NCBI GenBank assembly: GCA_004001285.1
Contig: AP018697.1
Location: forward strand, 186,001-250,000
Direction of reading: 5' to 3'
DNA: 64,000 nt
Source of the DNA: Arthrobacter sp. MN05-02
GTDB lineage: Bacteria > Actinomycetota > Actinomycetes > Actinomycetales > Micrococcaceae
The notes beneath the pieces were generated by a model that worked only from the letters and a program-made list of their open reading frames with translations, was not told where the DNA came from and searched no databases. The position numbers and the translations under genes are program-made. The stretch's first letter is position 1, and every line of letters begins with the position of its first letter. Shown here in pieces: positions 1 through 9,243 of the stretch.

Positions 1-982
1 CCGGGATGGTCAGCGAACTGCCACCGTTCTCGGCGCTCGCCGTGCCGCCCTCTTCCCACTGGGGGAGCGGTGCCGCACGCCACTTGCCGGCGGCCGCGGG
101 GACGCCGGAGGTGAAGTTGCCGGGCATCCAGGCGCCGGTGGCGAGGGTGGCGATGGTGCCGGTGCCGAGGCCCTGGTACCACTCGTCGCTCCAGGAGCTG
201 ATGGGGGCCAGGAGGTCCTCGTCGAGGAGCTGCTGCCAGGTCTCGGCGAACTTGGTGGAGCCCTCGTCGGAGAAGTCGACCTTCACGTCGGTGCCGTCCA
301 CCGTGTACGGCTGCCCGCCGGCCTGCCAGATGAGGCTGGTGGCGAAGCCGGCGTCGCCCGTGTCATTGGCGATGTACACGTCGGGGTCCGCCTCGTGGAG
401 CGTGCGGGCCGCCTCGACGTACTCCTCCCACGTGGTGGGGACCTCGACACCGTACTTCTCGAAGACCTCGGTGTTGTAGAACAGGGCCATGGGGCCGGAG
501 TCCATGGGGAGGCCGTAGATGCCCTCGTTCGCCTGGACGGAACTCCACGGGCCGGGGCTGAAGGTGTCCTGCAGGTCACCGGCGCCGTAGCCGCTGAGAT
601 CTTGGACGGATTCGGCGAGGGCGAACTGGGGGAGCGCGTAGTACTCGATCTGGGCGACGTCGGGCACGCCCGAGCCGGCGGCGATCGCGTTCTGCAGCGC
701 CGTGTACTGGTCGTTGCCGGTGCCGGCGTTCACGAGGTCGATGTTCACGTTCGGGTGCTCGGCCTCGAAGTCCTCGACGACCTTCTCCAGCGTGGGCTCC
801 CAGGCCCAGACGGTGAGGTCGCCACCCTTGTCGAGGGCCGCCTGGACGTCGTCGGCGCTGACCTCTGCGGGTGCTGCGCCGCCGGCGTCGTTCCCGCCGC
901 CACCGCAGGCGGTGAGGGCGAGGGCTGCCGCGAGGGCCAGTGCCGAACCGCGCAGCACCGCCGGGGAGATTTTGCTCTTCAT
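1..982 (-). CDS. Carbohydrate ABC transporter substrate-binding lipoprotein (3' part outside window)
   Basis: This is an extracellular sugar-binding protein (family 1 solute-binding, MalE-like) that delivers substrate to the two permeases encoded just downstream of the window's right-hand operon genes. The N-terminus starts MKSKISPAVLRG and continues into a hydrophobic stretch ending in LTACGG, a typical lipobox, so it should be anchored to the outer face of the membrane. The mature part has the family signature region DLTVWAWEP and later the YGLPMDSGPMALFYN block. The gene runs off the window edge after about 327 codons; the family is usually 400-450 residues. It is the last visible gene of a minus-strand operon after the malF- and malG-like genes. 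The sugar cannot be told from sequence. Confidence 0.93.
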   Translation of the reverse strand, partial: MKSKISPAVLRGSALALAAALALTACGGGGNDAGGAAPAEVSADDVQAALDKGGDLTVWAWEPTLEKVVEDFEAEHPNVNIDLVNAGTGNDQYTALQNAIAAGSGVPDVAQIEYYALPQFALAESVQDLSGYGAGDLQDTFSPGPWSSVQANEGIYGLPMDSGPMALFYNTEVFEKYGVEVPTTWEEYVEAARTLHEADPDVYIANDTGDAGFATSLIWQAGGQPYTVDGTDVKVDFSDEGSTKFAETWQQLLDEDLLAPISSWSDEWYQGLGTGTIATLATGAWMPGNFTSGVPAAAGKWRAAPLPQWEEGGTASAENGGSSLTIP

Positions 983-1031
983 GGGGTTCCTTTTCACTTC
1001 ATCGTTCACAAAAGGGGTTTTCGGAAGGGTC

Positions 1032-1976
1032 TTACTCTTTGACGGCACCGGCGCTGAGGCCGGACTGCCAGTAGCGCTGCAGCAGCAGGAATGCTGCGAT
1101 CAGCGGGAGGATGGTGAGGAGGGAGCCGGTGATGACGAGGTTGAAGATGGCCTCGCCGCCGGCTGTCGAGGCCTGCGCGTTCCAGGCGTTCAGGCCCAGG
1201 GTCAGCGGGTACCAGGCGGGGTCCTTGAGCATGATCAGCGGCAGGAAGTAGTTGTTCCACGTGGCCACCATGGTGAACAGCAGCACCGTGACGATGCCCG
1301 GGCCCAGTAGCGGCAGGCAGATCTGGAAGAACGTGCGGAACTCGCCGGCGCCGTCCATGCGGGCCGATTCCAGCAGCTCGGTGGGGATGGCCTCGGAGGC
1401 GAACGTCCACATCAGGTACAGGCCGAACGGCGAGATCAGCGACGGGATGATCACCGACCACGGGGTGTTGGTCAGGCCCATCTCGCTGAACATCAAAAAG
1501 GTGGGGACCGCCAGGGCGGTACCGGGGACGGCGACCGCGCCGATGACGACGGCGAACACGGCCTTCTTGCCCGGGAAGCTGAACTTCGCGAGGGCGTACC
1601 CGCCGAGGACGGCGAGGAACGTGGCCCCGCCGGCGCCCAGCACCACGTACAGCACGGTGTTCAGGAACCAGCGGCCGAAGATGCCGTCGTCGTAGGCGAG
1701 GGTGTCGCCGATGTTGCCGAAGAGGGCGAAGTCGCCCGAGAACCAGAGGCCGAACGAGGTGAAGAGGTCGGCCTGGGTCTTGGACGAGTTGATGAACAGC
1801 CAGACCAGCGGGATGAGGCTGTAGACCAGGACGATCCCGGTGAGGACGGTCAACAGGACGCTGCGCTTCGGATTGTCCACGCCGCGGCGCGTGCTCTTCA
1901 TGCGCACGTAGCCGGGCTTCGTCCTCTGCCTGGTCCTGTGCTTGTCCGTGCGGGTGGGTTCGACGGCGACGCTCAT
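1032..1976 (-). CDS. Carbohydrate ABC transporter permease, MalG/LacG family
   Basis: Inner-membrane permease of a sugar importer, 314 residues, usual family length. About six membrane segments are visible, starting with VLLTVLTGIVLVYSLIPLVWLF. The cytoplasmic EAA-type loop reads ELLESARMDGAGEFRTFF and continues into ICLPLLGPG, the site that contacts the ATPase. The start ATG lies 2 bases after the stop of the upstream MalF-like gene, so the two are probably translationally coupled. No ATPase gene is present; such actinobacterial importers usually use a shared MsiK-type ATPase encoded elsewhere (family knowledge, not shown here). Confidence 0.93.
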   Translation of the reverse strand: MSVAVEPTRTDKHRTRQRTKPGYVRMKSTRRGVDNPKRSVLLTVLTGIVLVYSLIPLVWLFINSSKTQADLFTSFGLWFSGDFALFGNIGDTLAYDDGIFGRWFLNTVLYVVLGAGGATFLAVLGGYALAKFSFPGKKAVFAVVIGAVAVPGTALAVPTFLMFSEMGLTNTPWSVIIPSLISPFGLYLMWTFASEAIPTELLESARMDGAGEFRTFFQICLPLLGPGIVTVLLFTMVATWNNYFLPLIMLKDPAWYPLTLGLNAWNAQASTAGGEAIFNLVITGSLLTILPLIAAFLLLQRYWQSGLSAGAVKE

Positions 1977-1978
1977 GG

Positions 1979-2922
1979 TCAGCTTTCCTTCCGCATGCCG
2001 CGCAGCTGCACGGCGTAGGCGATGACCATGGTGATGACACCCATGATGATGGCCACGGTGGCGGAGTAGTTGTACTGCTGGCCGGAGAAGCTCAGCGAGT
2101 AGGCGTACAGGTTCGGGGTGAAGAACGTGGAGATGGAGTTCGGCGCGAGGCTCTGCAGGATGGCGGGCTCGTTGAAGAGCTGGAAGCTGCCGATCACGGA
2201 GAAGATGCCGGCCACCACGAGGGCTCCGCGGATGGCGGGAAGCTTGATGGCGGTGACGAGGCGGAACTGGCTGGCCCCCCCCGTCGATCTCCGCGGCCTC
2301 GTACAGGGACTTCGGGATCACGCGGAGGGCGGAGTAGAAGATCAGCATGTTGTAGCCGATGAACTCCCACGTGACGATGTTGCCGATGGAGGCGAGGATC
2401 AGCTCCGGGGAGAGCGGGTTCGGCAGGCTGATGCCGAGGGCGCTGTTGATGTTGCCCACCAGGCCGAACCGCGTGCCGTACATGAAGCCCCACATCAGGC
2501 TGGCGACGACGGCGGGCACCGCGTACGGCAGGAAGATCGAGATGCGGAAGAAGGACTTCCCGTAGAGTCGGCCGCTGTCCAGGGCCAGGGCCACCAGGAG
2601 GGCGATCAGCAGCATCACGGGTACCTGGACCGCGAGGAACAGCGTCACGCGGAGGAGCGAGGACCAGAACTGGGGATCCTGCAGGGCCTGGCTGTAGTTC
2701 GCGAGGCCCACGAAGCCGTTGCCGCCGACGAGCTGGTTGCGGAAGAAGCTGAGGAAGATCGAGTACGCGATCGGAGCCAGGAAGACGAGCGCGAAGACGG
2801 CCATGAACGGGCCGATGAAGAGCCAGCCGGACCAGGAGCGCTTCTGGGGGCGCTTCTGCGCTCGCTTGGCGGGCTTCGGCTGAGTGCCGAGCACGGCCGG
2901 TGGGGGGAGACGCCGTCGTCAT
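1979..2922 (-). pseudogene. Carbohydrate ABC transporter permease, MalF/LacF family, two homopolymer frameshifts
   Basis: Partner permease of the downstream MalG-like protein. The ATG at 2922 is preceded by AGAAGGA at good spacing and encodes MTTASPP, but a run of six C (minus strand, 2902-2907) must lose one base to join the membrane part LGTQPKPAKR..WSGWLFIGPF. A second run of eight G/C bases (2275-2282) breaks the frame inside the conserved EAA loop; removing one base restores AAEIDGGASQFRLVTAIKLP, a textbook EAA motif. The final part, VAGIFSVIGSFQLFNEPAI, is in the third frame and ends at 1979. With both corrections the protein is a normal-length permease, so sequencing error is likely, though phase variation is possible. 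An in-frame start at 2894 also exists but lacks a ribosome binding site. Confidence 0.85.
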
Positions 2923-2949
2923 GGGTGGATCCTTCTGACTCTGTCGATG

Positions 2950-2965
2950 ATGTTTGCGTAAACAT
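2950..2965. promoter_or_regulatory. LacI-family operator, distal copy
   Basis: ATGTTTGCGTAAACAT is a 16-bp palindrome with one mismatch and a central CG, the usual form of LacI-family operators. It lies in the divergent region between the sugar transporter operon and the LacI-type gene. Its centre is 34 bp from a second, perfect copy, about three helical turns. Confidence 0.8.
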
Positions 2966-2983
2966 AGCAGGGCTTGAAGCTGG

Positions 2984-2999
2984 ATGTTTACGTAAACAT
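2984..2999. promoter_or_regulatory. LacI-family operator, proximal perfect copy
   Basis: ATGTTTACGTAAACAT is a perfect 16-bp palindrome 18 bp upstream of the regulator start at 3018. With the copy at 2950 it probably lets the regulator repress both the transporter operon and its own gene, with relief by the transported sugar (inference from family behaviour). Confidence 0.85.
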
Positions 3000-3017
3000 T
3001 GTTGTTACGATGGTCAC

Positions 3018-4052
3018 ATGTCCTCACCACCGCGTCAACACCTCGTCCGTGAGGACCGGCGCGTCTCGATGTCCGACGTCGCCCGCCTGGCCGGCGTCTC
3101 GGCGCAGACGGTCTCGAGGGTGTCCAACGGCAGCCCCGGCGTCATCGAGTCGACCCGGCAGCAGGTCATCGCCGCCATGGACGAGCTGGGCTACCGGCCC
3201 AACAGCGCCGCGCGTGCCCTGAAGCGGGGGAGCTTCCGGACGCTCGGCGTCATCCTGTTCACGCTCTCCACCACCGGGAACGTCCGCACGCTCGAGGCCA
3301 TCGCGGCCCGCGCCGCGGAGGAGGATTACGCCATCACGCTCATCCCCGTCGCCGCGCCGACGCAGGCCGGCGTGCGGGGGGCGTTCTCGCGGCTGAACGA
3401 GCTGGCGGTGGACGCGATCATCGTGATCATGGAGGTCCACCTGCTCGACGCCGCCACGGTGTCCCTGCCGCCGGGCGTCCATGCCGTGGTGGTGGACTCC
3501 GATGCGAGCGACGGCTACAGCGTGATCGACACGGACCAGGCCGACGGCGCGCAGAAGGCCGTGGAGCACCTGCTGAACCTGGGACATTCGACGGTGTGGC
3601 ATGTGGCAGGCCCGTCGGCGTCCTTCGCGTCCGAGCGACGGGTCAACGCGTGGCGTACCACCCTGGCTGCGCGGGGCTGCGCCGAGCCGCCGCTGCTGCG
3701 GGGGGACTGGTCGGCGGACTCGGGCTACCTCGCAGGGCTCACCCTGGCGTCCTCCGACTGCACGGCGGTGTTCGTCGGGAACGACCAGATGGCACTGGGG
3801 GTGCTGCGGGCTTTCCACGAGAAGGGCATCCGGGTGCCGCAGGACGTCTCCATCGTGGGCTTCGACGACATCCCGGACAGCACCTCCTTCAGTCCGCCCC
3901 TGACCACGGTGCACCAGGACTTCGCGGAGGTGGGCCGGCGCTGCGTGGACAAGGTGCTGAAGCAGATGCGGGAGAACTCGACGGAGCCGGGGCGTGAGCT
4001 CGTGCCGACGCGGCTGGTAGTGCGGGAGAGTACCGCGGCGGCAACCCAGTAG
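3018..4052 (+). CDS. LacI-family transcriptional regulator of the adjacent sugar transporter
   Basis: Repressor of 344 residues. The N-terminal helix-turn-helix is clear: MSDVARLAGVSAQTVSRVSN at about residues 18-37, followed by the hinge helix region SAARALKRG. The rest is a periplasmic-binding-like sugar-sensing domain with the characteristic VGNDQMALGVLRAF and VSIVGFDDIPDS motifs. The ATG at 3018 was chosen because it begins just before the HTH and just after the operator pair; upstream in-frame codons overlap the divergent promoter. It is divergent from the ABC importer genes. Confidence 0.95.
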   Translation: MSSPPRQHLVREDRRVSMSDVARLAGVSAQTVSRVSNGSPGVIESTRQQVIAAMDELGYRPNSAARALKRGSFRTLGVILFTLSTTGNVRTLEAIAARAAEEDYAITLIPVAAPTQAGVRGAFSRLNELAVDAIIVIMEVHLLDAATVSLPPGVHAVVVDSDASDGYSVIDTDQADGAQKAVEHLLNLGHSTVWHVAGPSASFASERRVNAWRTTLAARGCAEPPLLRGDWSADSGYLAGLTLASSDCTAVFVGNDQMALGVLRAFHEKGIRVPQDVSIVGFDDIPDSTSFSPPLTTVHQDFAEVGRRCVDKVLKQMRENSTEPGRELVPTRLVVRESTAAATQ

Positions 4053-4060
4053 ATCAACGT

Positions 4061-4076
4061 AGTGGGTCGCCCCACT
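4061..4076 (+). terminator. Weak hairpin after the LacI gene
   Basis: AGTGGG and CCCACT flank a 4-base loop 9 bases after the LacI stop, between convergent genes. There is no T-run, so it is only a possible terminator. Confidence 0.3.
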
Positions 4077-4181
4077 CCGGCTGTTTCTGGCTGACTGCAG
4101 TTCCCCCATGGCTGAGACGCCCTCTGTGTCGTCGTGGTTTCCCCCGACCCGTTACTGCCAGGAACCCGAGTTATGGGACTG

Positions 4182-4784
4182 CTATCGGCAGGGGCGTGAA
4201 AGGGTTCCGGCCTGACCTGGCTCGTATCGCATGAGTACTCGCGGGAATCCGTTGATGACCGAGTCAGTTGCAGCGACCCTGGTGAATCCGGCTCGTTCGA
4301 AAAGCGCACGCGTACCGACGTAGGCCATGGTGAGGTCGACTTTCTGGCCTTGGTTGTCGACGGGGTATCCCTCGATCGTCGGAGCTCCGTGATCGAGAGC
4401 GAACTGTACGGCTCCGTGCAGTAGGTGATGTGAGATCCCTTGTCCGCGGTGTCCAGGACGGACCCTGATGCACCAGATCGACCACACATCACTGTCGTCC
4501 ACGTGAGGGATCTTGCGGTTCCGGGCGAAGCTCGTGTCGGCCCGGGGATGCACGGCTGCCCATCCCACTACTTCGTCACCGTCGTATGCGAGCACTCCGG
4601 GTGGAGGATCCTGTGCTGCCAGTTCTTTGACGAGAGCGCCACGGTCAGGGCCGCGGAGTGCAAGATTCAGTTTCGATGGGATGCGGTAGCTCAGGCACCA
4701 GCACACGTTCGCGTCGGGCCGTCGAGGGCCGACCACCTTCCTGATGTCCTCGAACGCCGTCGCCGGCCGGACCTCGATCACCAT
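4182..4784 (-). CDS. GNAT-family N-acetyltransferase
   Basis: A 200-residue acyltransferase that probably transfers an acetyl group from acetyl-CoA to an unknown amine. The acetyl-CoA-binding motif A is visible as WCIRVRPGHRGQGISHHLLH at about residues 103-122, preceded by the strand GVLAYDGDEVVGWAAVHPR. The C-terminal part YVGTRALFERAGFTRV matches the motif B region of the fold. It stands alone, convergent with the LacI gene. The substrate cannot be predicted. Confidence 0.9.
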   Translation of the reverse strand: MVIEVRPATAFEDIRKVVGPRRPDANVCWCLSYRIPSKLNLALRGPDRGALVKELAAQDPPPGVLAYDGDEVVGWAAVHPRADTSFARNRKIPHVDDSDVWSIWCIRVRPGHRGQGISHHLLHGAVQFALDHGAPTIEGYPVDNQGQKVDLTMAYVGTRALFERAGFTRVAATDSVINGFPRVLMRYEPGQAGTLSRPCR

Positions 4785-5361
4785 GCCGACAGACTACCGA
4801 TGCCAGACTGAGCACGTCCGGTCCGTCGTGATCTCTCCTGAAGGCCGGACGCCCTGCAGCGCCAACCGGAGGTAAGGCCTGGGGCTAGGGGAGTAATGGT
4901 GCCCGACCAGACAAGTGGAGGGCCTCATGCGTTTCGGTGACCAGATCATGGCCTAGGACGCATACTCCTCGAGGGGCGTGCGGGAACCGGCAGGAGTGGC
5001 TGCTGATTTACGCCCGTGGGGTCTCGCCGGCGGGGATCGCCACATGGTGCAGGGTCGATGTGCGCCGCGTGTACCGGTCATCGCCCGGCAGGCTGAGAGG
5101 CAGGCGGACTGGTCAGGATCAGCTCGAATGACGTGCCCTGAGAGCAGCTGAGCGGGTTCGCCGCATGCCGGAGGAGGAGGGTCAAATCGCCGGGGTGCCT
5201 CTGGTCATCAGGCAGATCCGGGCGGAAAATACTAGTGCTGAAAGGGCGGTGAGACCTGTTCCAGAGGATTCCTTCCCGGGCCGGCAGAACTGGGAACGGT
5301 GCTTGGCAGGGGTGTCGCTCTGGTGCTGTGGGCAGAATGTTGAGTGCTTCAGGGGGTAGTG
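4785..5361. other. Intergenic stretch with one decayed coding fragment
   Basis: About 580 bases between the acetyltransferase and the glycosyltransferase. Apart from the fragment at 4937-5131 I see no coding signal, RNA gene or clear repeat. Confidence 0.5.
4937..5131 (+). pseudogene. Possible remnant of a small helix-turn-helix or helicase-associated domain protein
   Basis: One frame reads QEWLLIYARGVSPAGIATWC then RVDVRRVYRS, which has the look of a Trp-led helical repeat followed by a helix-turn-helix, as in the small helicase-associated-domain proteins common in Arthrobacter. The frame is then lost; shifting it gives IARQAERQADWSG in continuation. The upstream frame is closed by a stop at 4953. 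It is probably a decayed gene; the family assignment is a guess. Confidence 0.3.
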
Positions 5362-7140
5362 GTGGCAACCTATCTGATTTGCAGTTCACCGATCTATGGG
5401 CACGTTGTGCCCCAGGTCGAGATCGGCCGGTACTTGGTAGGCCAAGGCCACACGGTGCGCATGCTCACGGGTGCACGCTTCCGCGACCTCGTCGAGGGTG
5501 CCGGTCTCGAGTTCATCAGACTGCCGGATGCATGTGACTTCGACGACCGGGACCTGGACGGATCCTTCCCAGACCGCGTCGGGAAGAAGGGGTTGAGCCG
5601 GTTGCGTTTCGATATGAGGGCGGTCTTCATCAACACACTGGCTCATCAGGCCCGGGCCGTGGAGGAACAACTCGGCCGGAGGCCCATTGACGCTGTCCTT
5701 GCGGAGACCGGTTTCGTGGGTGCTGTGGCTCCTCTGCTCATGGACGGGCTGCGGCCCCCGATCCTTTTCAGCGGGATCATTCCGCTTACGTTCTCCAGCA
5801 AGGACACGGCCCCCTTCGGACCAGGCCTGCCCCCGTCATCCACGAGGATGGGCGTGCTGCGGAACGTGGTGTTGAATGTCCTCCTGCAGAAGGTGGTCTT
5901 CGGGCCGGTTCACCGTGAGGCGAGCCGGCAGATGGAAGCCGTCGCGGGGGTGCCGCTTCCGGTGTATTTCCTCGACTCGCCCTCCCTGGCGGACCGGTAC
6001 CTGCAGTTCACCTGCCCAGGGTTCGAATATCCCCGGCGTGACCTTCCTCCGAGTGTGCGTTTCGTCGGCCCAGTGCTTCCCACTACGCCGGACGACTTCG
6101 AACCGCCGGTGTGGTGGGGGGATCTGCGGGCGGGGCGTCCGGTCATCCATGTCACCCAGGGAACGATCGACAACACCGATCCCGGTCGGCTCATCCTGCC
6201 GACCCTGCGCGCTTTGGCTGACCTCGATGTCCTGGTCGTTGCCACGACCAGCGGCGTGCGCGTACCGCTCGAGGACATTCCGGCCAACGCACGCGTCGCG
6301 GATTTCGTGCCCTATGAGCGCCTACTGCCCGTGGTTGATGTGATGGTGACCAACGGTGGGTACGGCGGCACCCAGCGAGCCTTGGCGCAAGGGCTGCCGG
6401 TGATTGTCGCCGGGGACCGGGAAGACAAACCCGAAGTCGCTGCCCGGGTGGCGTGGACAGGTGCCGGCATCAACCTGCGCACGGGGACGCCCTCACCGGC
6501 AGACATACGCGCAGCGGTTGGAAAAGTCCTTACCGAGCCCTCCTACAAGAACGCTGCCGAACGCCTCGCGAAGGAATACGCCGCCTACGACGCGCTACCC
6601 ATGATTGCTCAGGAACTGGCGACCACGCAGTCAGGACCACCGCAGGGCAGGGCCAACCAGCTTACCGGCTCCGGTAAGGACCATGACGGCGGCCACCGGG
6701 AGCGCCGGCAGCTGGCCCTTGCTGTGCTCTCGACAATCCAACTCACCTTGGGCGTTACTGGGTTACTCAGGGCCATGAAGCATCGCAGTGTGTGCGACAT
6801 AGGAATCCTCCGAGGCTCACCCGCCACCCTCGAACGTGACCAATGGTTCATCGGCACCAACCTCTCAGCACCGGGACTGATGCTCGCGCTCCAGGCAGCA
6901 TGTGCCACCATCCTGTTCCTGCGCCCCAGCAGCCGTGCCGCGAAAACCCTCGGGATCCTCGGGGCCATCATGACCGGCGGATATCCCGCCGAACGAACCG
7001 TACGCGCCAGCTGGAAAGGCACCAACGACGGCACCGCGCCCCTGACCGCCTCCGCCACCCTGCTCGCAGCGATCATGGCCGCCCTGGGCCTCACCCGACC
7101 AGGAAAGCGCCACCAATCATCATGCAGAGGAGACCACTGA
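5362..7140 (+). CDS. GT1-family glycosyltransferase fused to a C-terminal membrane domain
   Basis: A 592-residue protein. Residues 1 to about 420 are a GT-B fold nucleotide-sugar glycosyltransferase of the MGT/UGT type: N-terminal SSPIYGHVVPQVEIGRYL, and the donor-binding block TNGGYGGTQRALAQGLPVI at about residues 330-349. After a charged linker (about 420-450), the last 140 residues hold about four hydrophobic segments, for example LALAVLSTIQLTLGVTGLL and ATLLAAIMAALGL, which are not part of the usual family length of about 420. GTG at 5362 was chosen because AGGGGG lies five bases upstream; an in-frame GTG at 5344 lacks one. The protein is probably membrane-attached and may modify a lipid or small hydrophobic compound. 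It has no operon partners. Confidence 0.88.
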   Translation: MATYLICSSPIYGHVVPQVEIGRYLVGQGHTVRMLTGARFRDLVEGAGLEFIRLPDACDFDDRDLDGSFPDRVGKKGLSRLRFDMRAVFINTLAHQARAVEEQLGRRPIDAVLAETGFVGAVAPLLMDGLRPPILFSGIIPLTFSSKDTAPFGPGLPPSSTRMGVLRNVVLNVLLQKVVFGPVHREASRQMEAVAGVPLPVYFLDSPSLADRYLQFTCPGFEYPRRDLPPSVRFVGPVLPTTPDDFEPPVWWGDLRAGRPVIHVTQGTIDNTDPGRLILPTLRALADLDVLVVATTSGVRVPLEDIPANARVADFVPYERLLPVVDVMVTNGGYGGTQRALAQGLPVIVAGDREDKPEVAARVAWTGAGINLRTGTPSPADIRAAVGKVLTEPSYKNAAERLAKEYAAYDALPMIAQELATTQSGPPQGRANQLTGSGKDHDGGHRERRQLALAVLSTIQLTLGVTGLLRAMKHRSVCDIGILRGSPATLERDQWFIGTNLSAPGLMLALQAACATILFLRPSSRAAKTLGILGAIMTGGYPAERTVRASWKGTNDGTAPLTASATLLAAIMAALGLTRPGKRHQSSCRGDH

Positions 7141-7584
7141 GCACGGCAGCCCAAGCCACCACTTTCTTCACGCCTGTAGCGGAGTGAGCATGATTTTCCA
7201 CCCGCGAGAACGAGCGCCTCATGGCCCCAGTACCGGCGAACACATCACGTTTGTGTCTGTCGGCAGCAACCAAGGCGTTGAATTGCGACGGAGCATCCTG
7301 GCTCAATGAGTTGACTCGGCTGCATTCAGGATGGCCAGTCCCGCTGCTTCGACTCACAAGATCCACCTGCAAGGAATTTCGAGGCGAGAACCGCTGGAAC
7401 AACGTCGCGAGACACGAAGTGCCCTGTGATCCCTGATCACGTCAAGCATCAGTACATTCTCGAGTTCGGTGCCGTCGAAGTCCGCGGTAACGCCGGCCCC
7501 GGACAATGGGCGATCTGGAGCGGGATCGGGAGCAGGAGGTGGGCGGAGGATCAGGACCTCGCCGCTTGGGTGTACGGGTGGTGT
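7141..7584. other. Intergenic region, nothing recognised
   Basis: About 440 bases between the convergent glycosyltransferase and ANTAR genes. I see no convincing coding frame, RNA gene or strong hairpin. Confidence 0.5.
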
Positions 7585-8247
7585 CTAGAGGGCCCGGAAC
7601 AGGTCAAGGAGGGCATGGGCGCGGGATTGGTGCTGATCCTGACGGGTGAGCTCGTGAGCGCGGTCGATGATTTCCTGGGCGATGACGACGACCTTGCGGT
7701 TGGTGCGCTGGCTGTACTGGCTGATGTGCTCGAACGCCTCCGCAGCGTTCAGCCCTGCCCGGCCCATGAGGATTCCTTTGGCTTGCTCGATGACGGATCG
7801 GCTGAGCGCGGATGCAGCGACGGCTTCATGGGCGAGCTGGTGGCGGTCGACGTGAATCGACTGGGTGAGGTCCACGACCAAACCCCACACACCGGCTGGT
7901 TCGCCGTCCTGGCTGATCGTGTCTGCATGAACGAGGACCTTGTGAAGTCGTCCCTTGAGGTCGCGGATCGAGGTATAGATCGACGCCGCTCCTTTGTTGG
8001 TGGAGACGTGATTCCAGAAGTGGCCGGCGGCGTCCCTCTCGACCGGCTCTACATGGGTCAGTCCCAGGTCCAGGTTGGGAACGACCTCACCGCGTTCATA
8101 GCCGTGGATGCGGAACATCTCATCCGACCAGTGGAAGGAGCCATCAGCGAAGTAGTGTTCGAACGTTCCTGTCGGGCAATCGACGAAGTACTCAACGCTG
8201 GACACAACATCGGTCAAGGGAACAAGTGAGTCAGGGAAGTGAGTCAC
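7585..8247 (-). CDS. PAS-ANTAR transcription antitermination regulator
   Basis: A 220-residue regulator. Residues about 15-130 look like a PAS sensor domain (FEHYFADGSFHWSDEMFRIH and DLKGRLHKVLVHAD). Residues about 148-205 are an ANTAR RNA-binding domain: SVIEQAKGILMGRAGLNAAE with the conserved AKG.LM..G pattern. ANTAR proteins bind paired hairpins in nascent RNA and prevent termination (family knowledge). The start is GTG at 8247. A second ANTAR protein lies 1 kb away in the same direction, but they are not in one operon. Confidence 0.9.
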   Translation of the reverse strand: MTHFPDSLVPLTDVVSSVEYFVDCPTGTFEHYFADGSFHWSDEMFRIHGYERGEVVPNLDLGLTHVEPVERDAAGHFWNHVSTNKGAASIYTSIRDLKGRLHKVLVHADTISQDGEPAGVWGLVVDLTQSIHVDRHQLAHEAVAASALSRSVIEQAKGILMGRAGLNAAEAFEHISQYSQRTNRKVVVIAQEIIDRAHELTRQDQHQSRAHALLDLFRAL

Positions 8248-8880
8248 GATACAGCCGTTCTACGTACTCAAGTCGGGCTAGCGCCTTAACCCGGACCTCA
8301 AAAAGAGCAGAATATCAAAGCCTGGAAAGCGGCTCTCTGTCCTGCCGTGGTCGGCCTGGTGGTCCGCGTCGACAGGATGCTTCAACCCGACCCTCTTACC
8401 TGACGCCGGGCACCGAGCACCAGGCACCGGGAATTCTTGAGGGGAACAAGACCACATCCCAAGCTTGCATTCGGGGTCCGGCATGCACACTGGAAGTAAG
8501 CAACACGACGATCCCGGACATGTCCGCGTTCGGACCGTTGACTACATTGATGCGCTAGCGCGAATGTGGGGCATTCCGCCTGGGATCAAGCAGCCGGTCC
8601 TGGGCGGAACTCTCACACATCACCTTCCCGCAGTTCCGGCGACACCTAGGGCCGAGAAACCGCTCCTGCGTCCAGCTTCCCGACGGCGTCCTCATGCTCG
8701 CGCCGACCTGCCGGTCGTCCTCTTGAACCAGTCGCCGACGCCGCGGAGGCGCCACAACCCCTTCTGTCGCACAAACCCATTTCACAACGCCGGCTCCGAG
8801 CGACAAATCCTTCACGAGCGGACGGTTGAGGGATTTTCGCCCTCAGGTGAGTCACCGGTACCCCTGACGGCACCACGGCC
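8248..8880. other. Intergenic region, no firm gene
   Basis: About 630 bases. A plus-strand frame from about 8483 (MHTGSKQHDDPGHVRVRTVD) is open for about 170 codons but quickly becomes low-complexity Arg/Pro-rich, so I do not call it. It may hold the promoter of the minus-strand PAS-ANTAR gene. Confidence 0.4.
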
Positions 8881-9243
8881 TTATCCGCACTGTCCTCGGC
8901 CGTCCCCGTCCCGCTCGTCCGACTCAGTCAGGGCCTCCGGGCTTCTCAAAACGCCGAAACCATCCAATTCCTTCCAATTATCAGCGTTGTCGGGGTTCGT
9001 GCTGTAGGGGGCGGCGGGCCTGGGTTGTTCATTGATGAGTTCATTGACGGCGTGGGCGACGAGGTCCCGGTCCAGGAGGGTCAGGTAGGTGAGCCCGTTG
9101 AGGTATGCATCGATGTCGAGTTCGTCGGCATCTCCGGAGAGCTGGAAGTACCGCATCCACACGATGGAAAGGTTCAGACCCGCGGCACGCATGGCCTGAA
9201 GTGTGCGCAGGCGTTGCAACTCGGGACTGAGACTGGACATCAT
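8881..9243 (-). CDS. Hypothetical protein coupled to the GAF-ANTAR gene
   Basis: A 120-residue soluble protein of unknown function, starting MMSSLSPELQRLRTLQAMRA. It has a helical core (LNLSIVWMRYFQLSGDADEL, YLNGLTYLTLLDRDLVAHAV) and a charged tail. Its ATG overlaps the stop of the GAF-ANTAR gene by four bases (ATGA), so the two are translationally coupled and probably work together. I do not recognise a domain; it may modulate the ANTAR protein. Confidence 0.75.
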   Translation of the reverse strand: MMSSLSPELQRLRTLQAMRAAGLNLSIVWMRYFQLSGDADELDIDAYLNGLTYLTLLDRDLVAHAVNELINEQPRPAAPYSTNPDNADNWKELDGFGVLRSPEALTESDERDGDGRGQCG

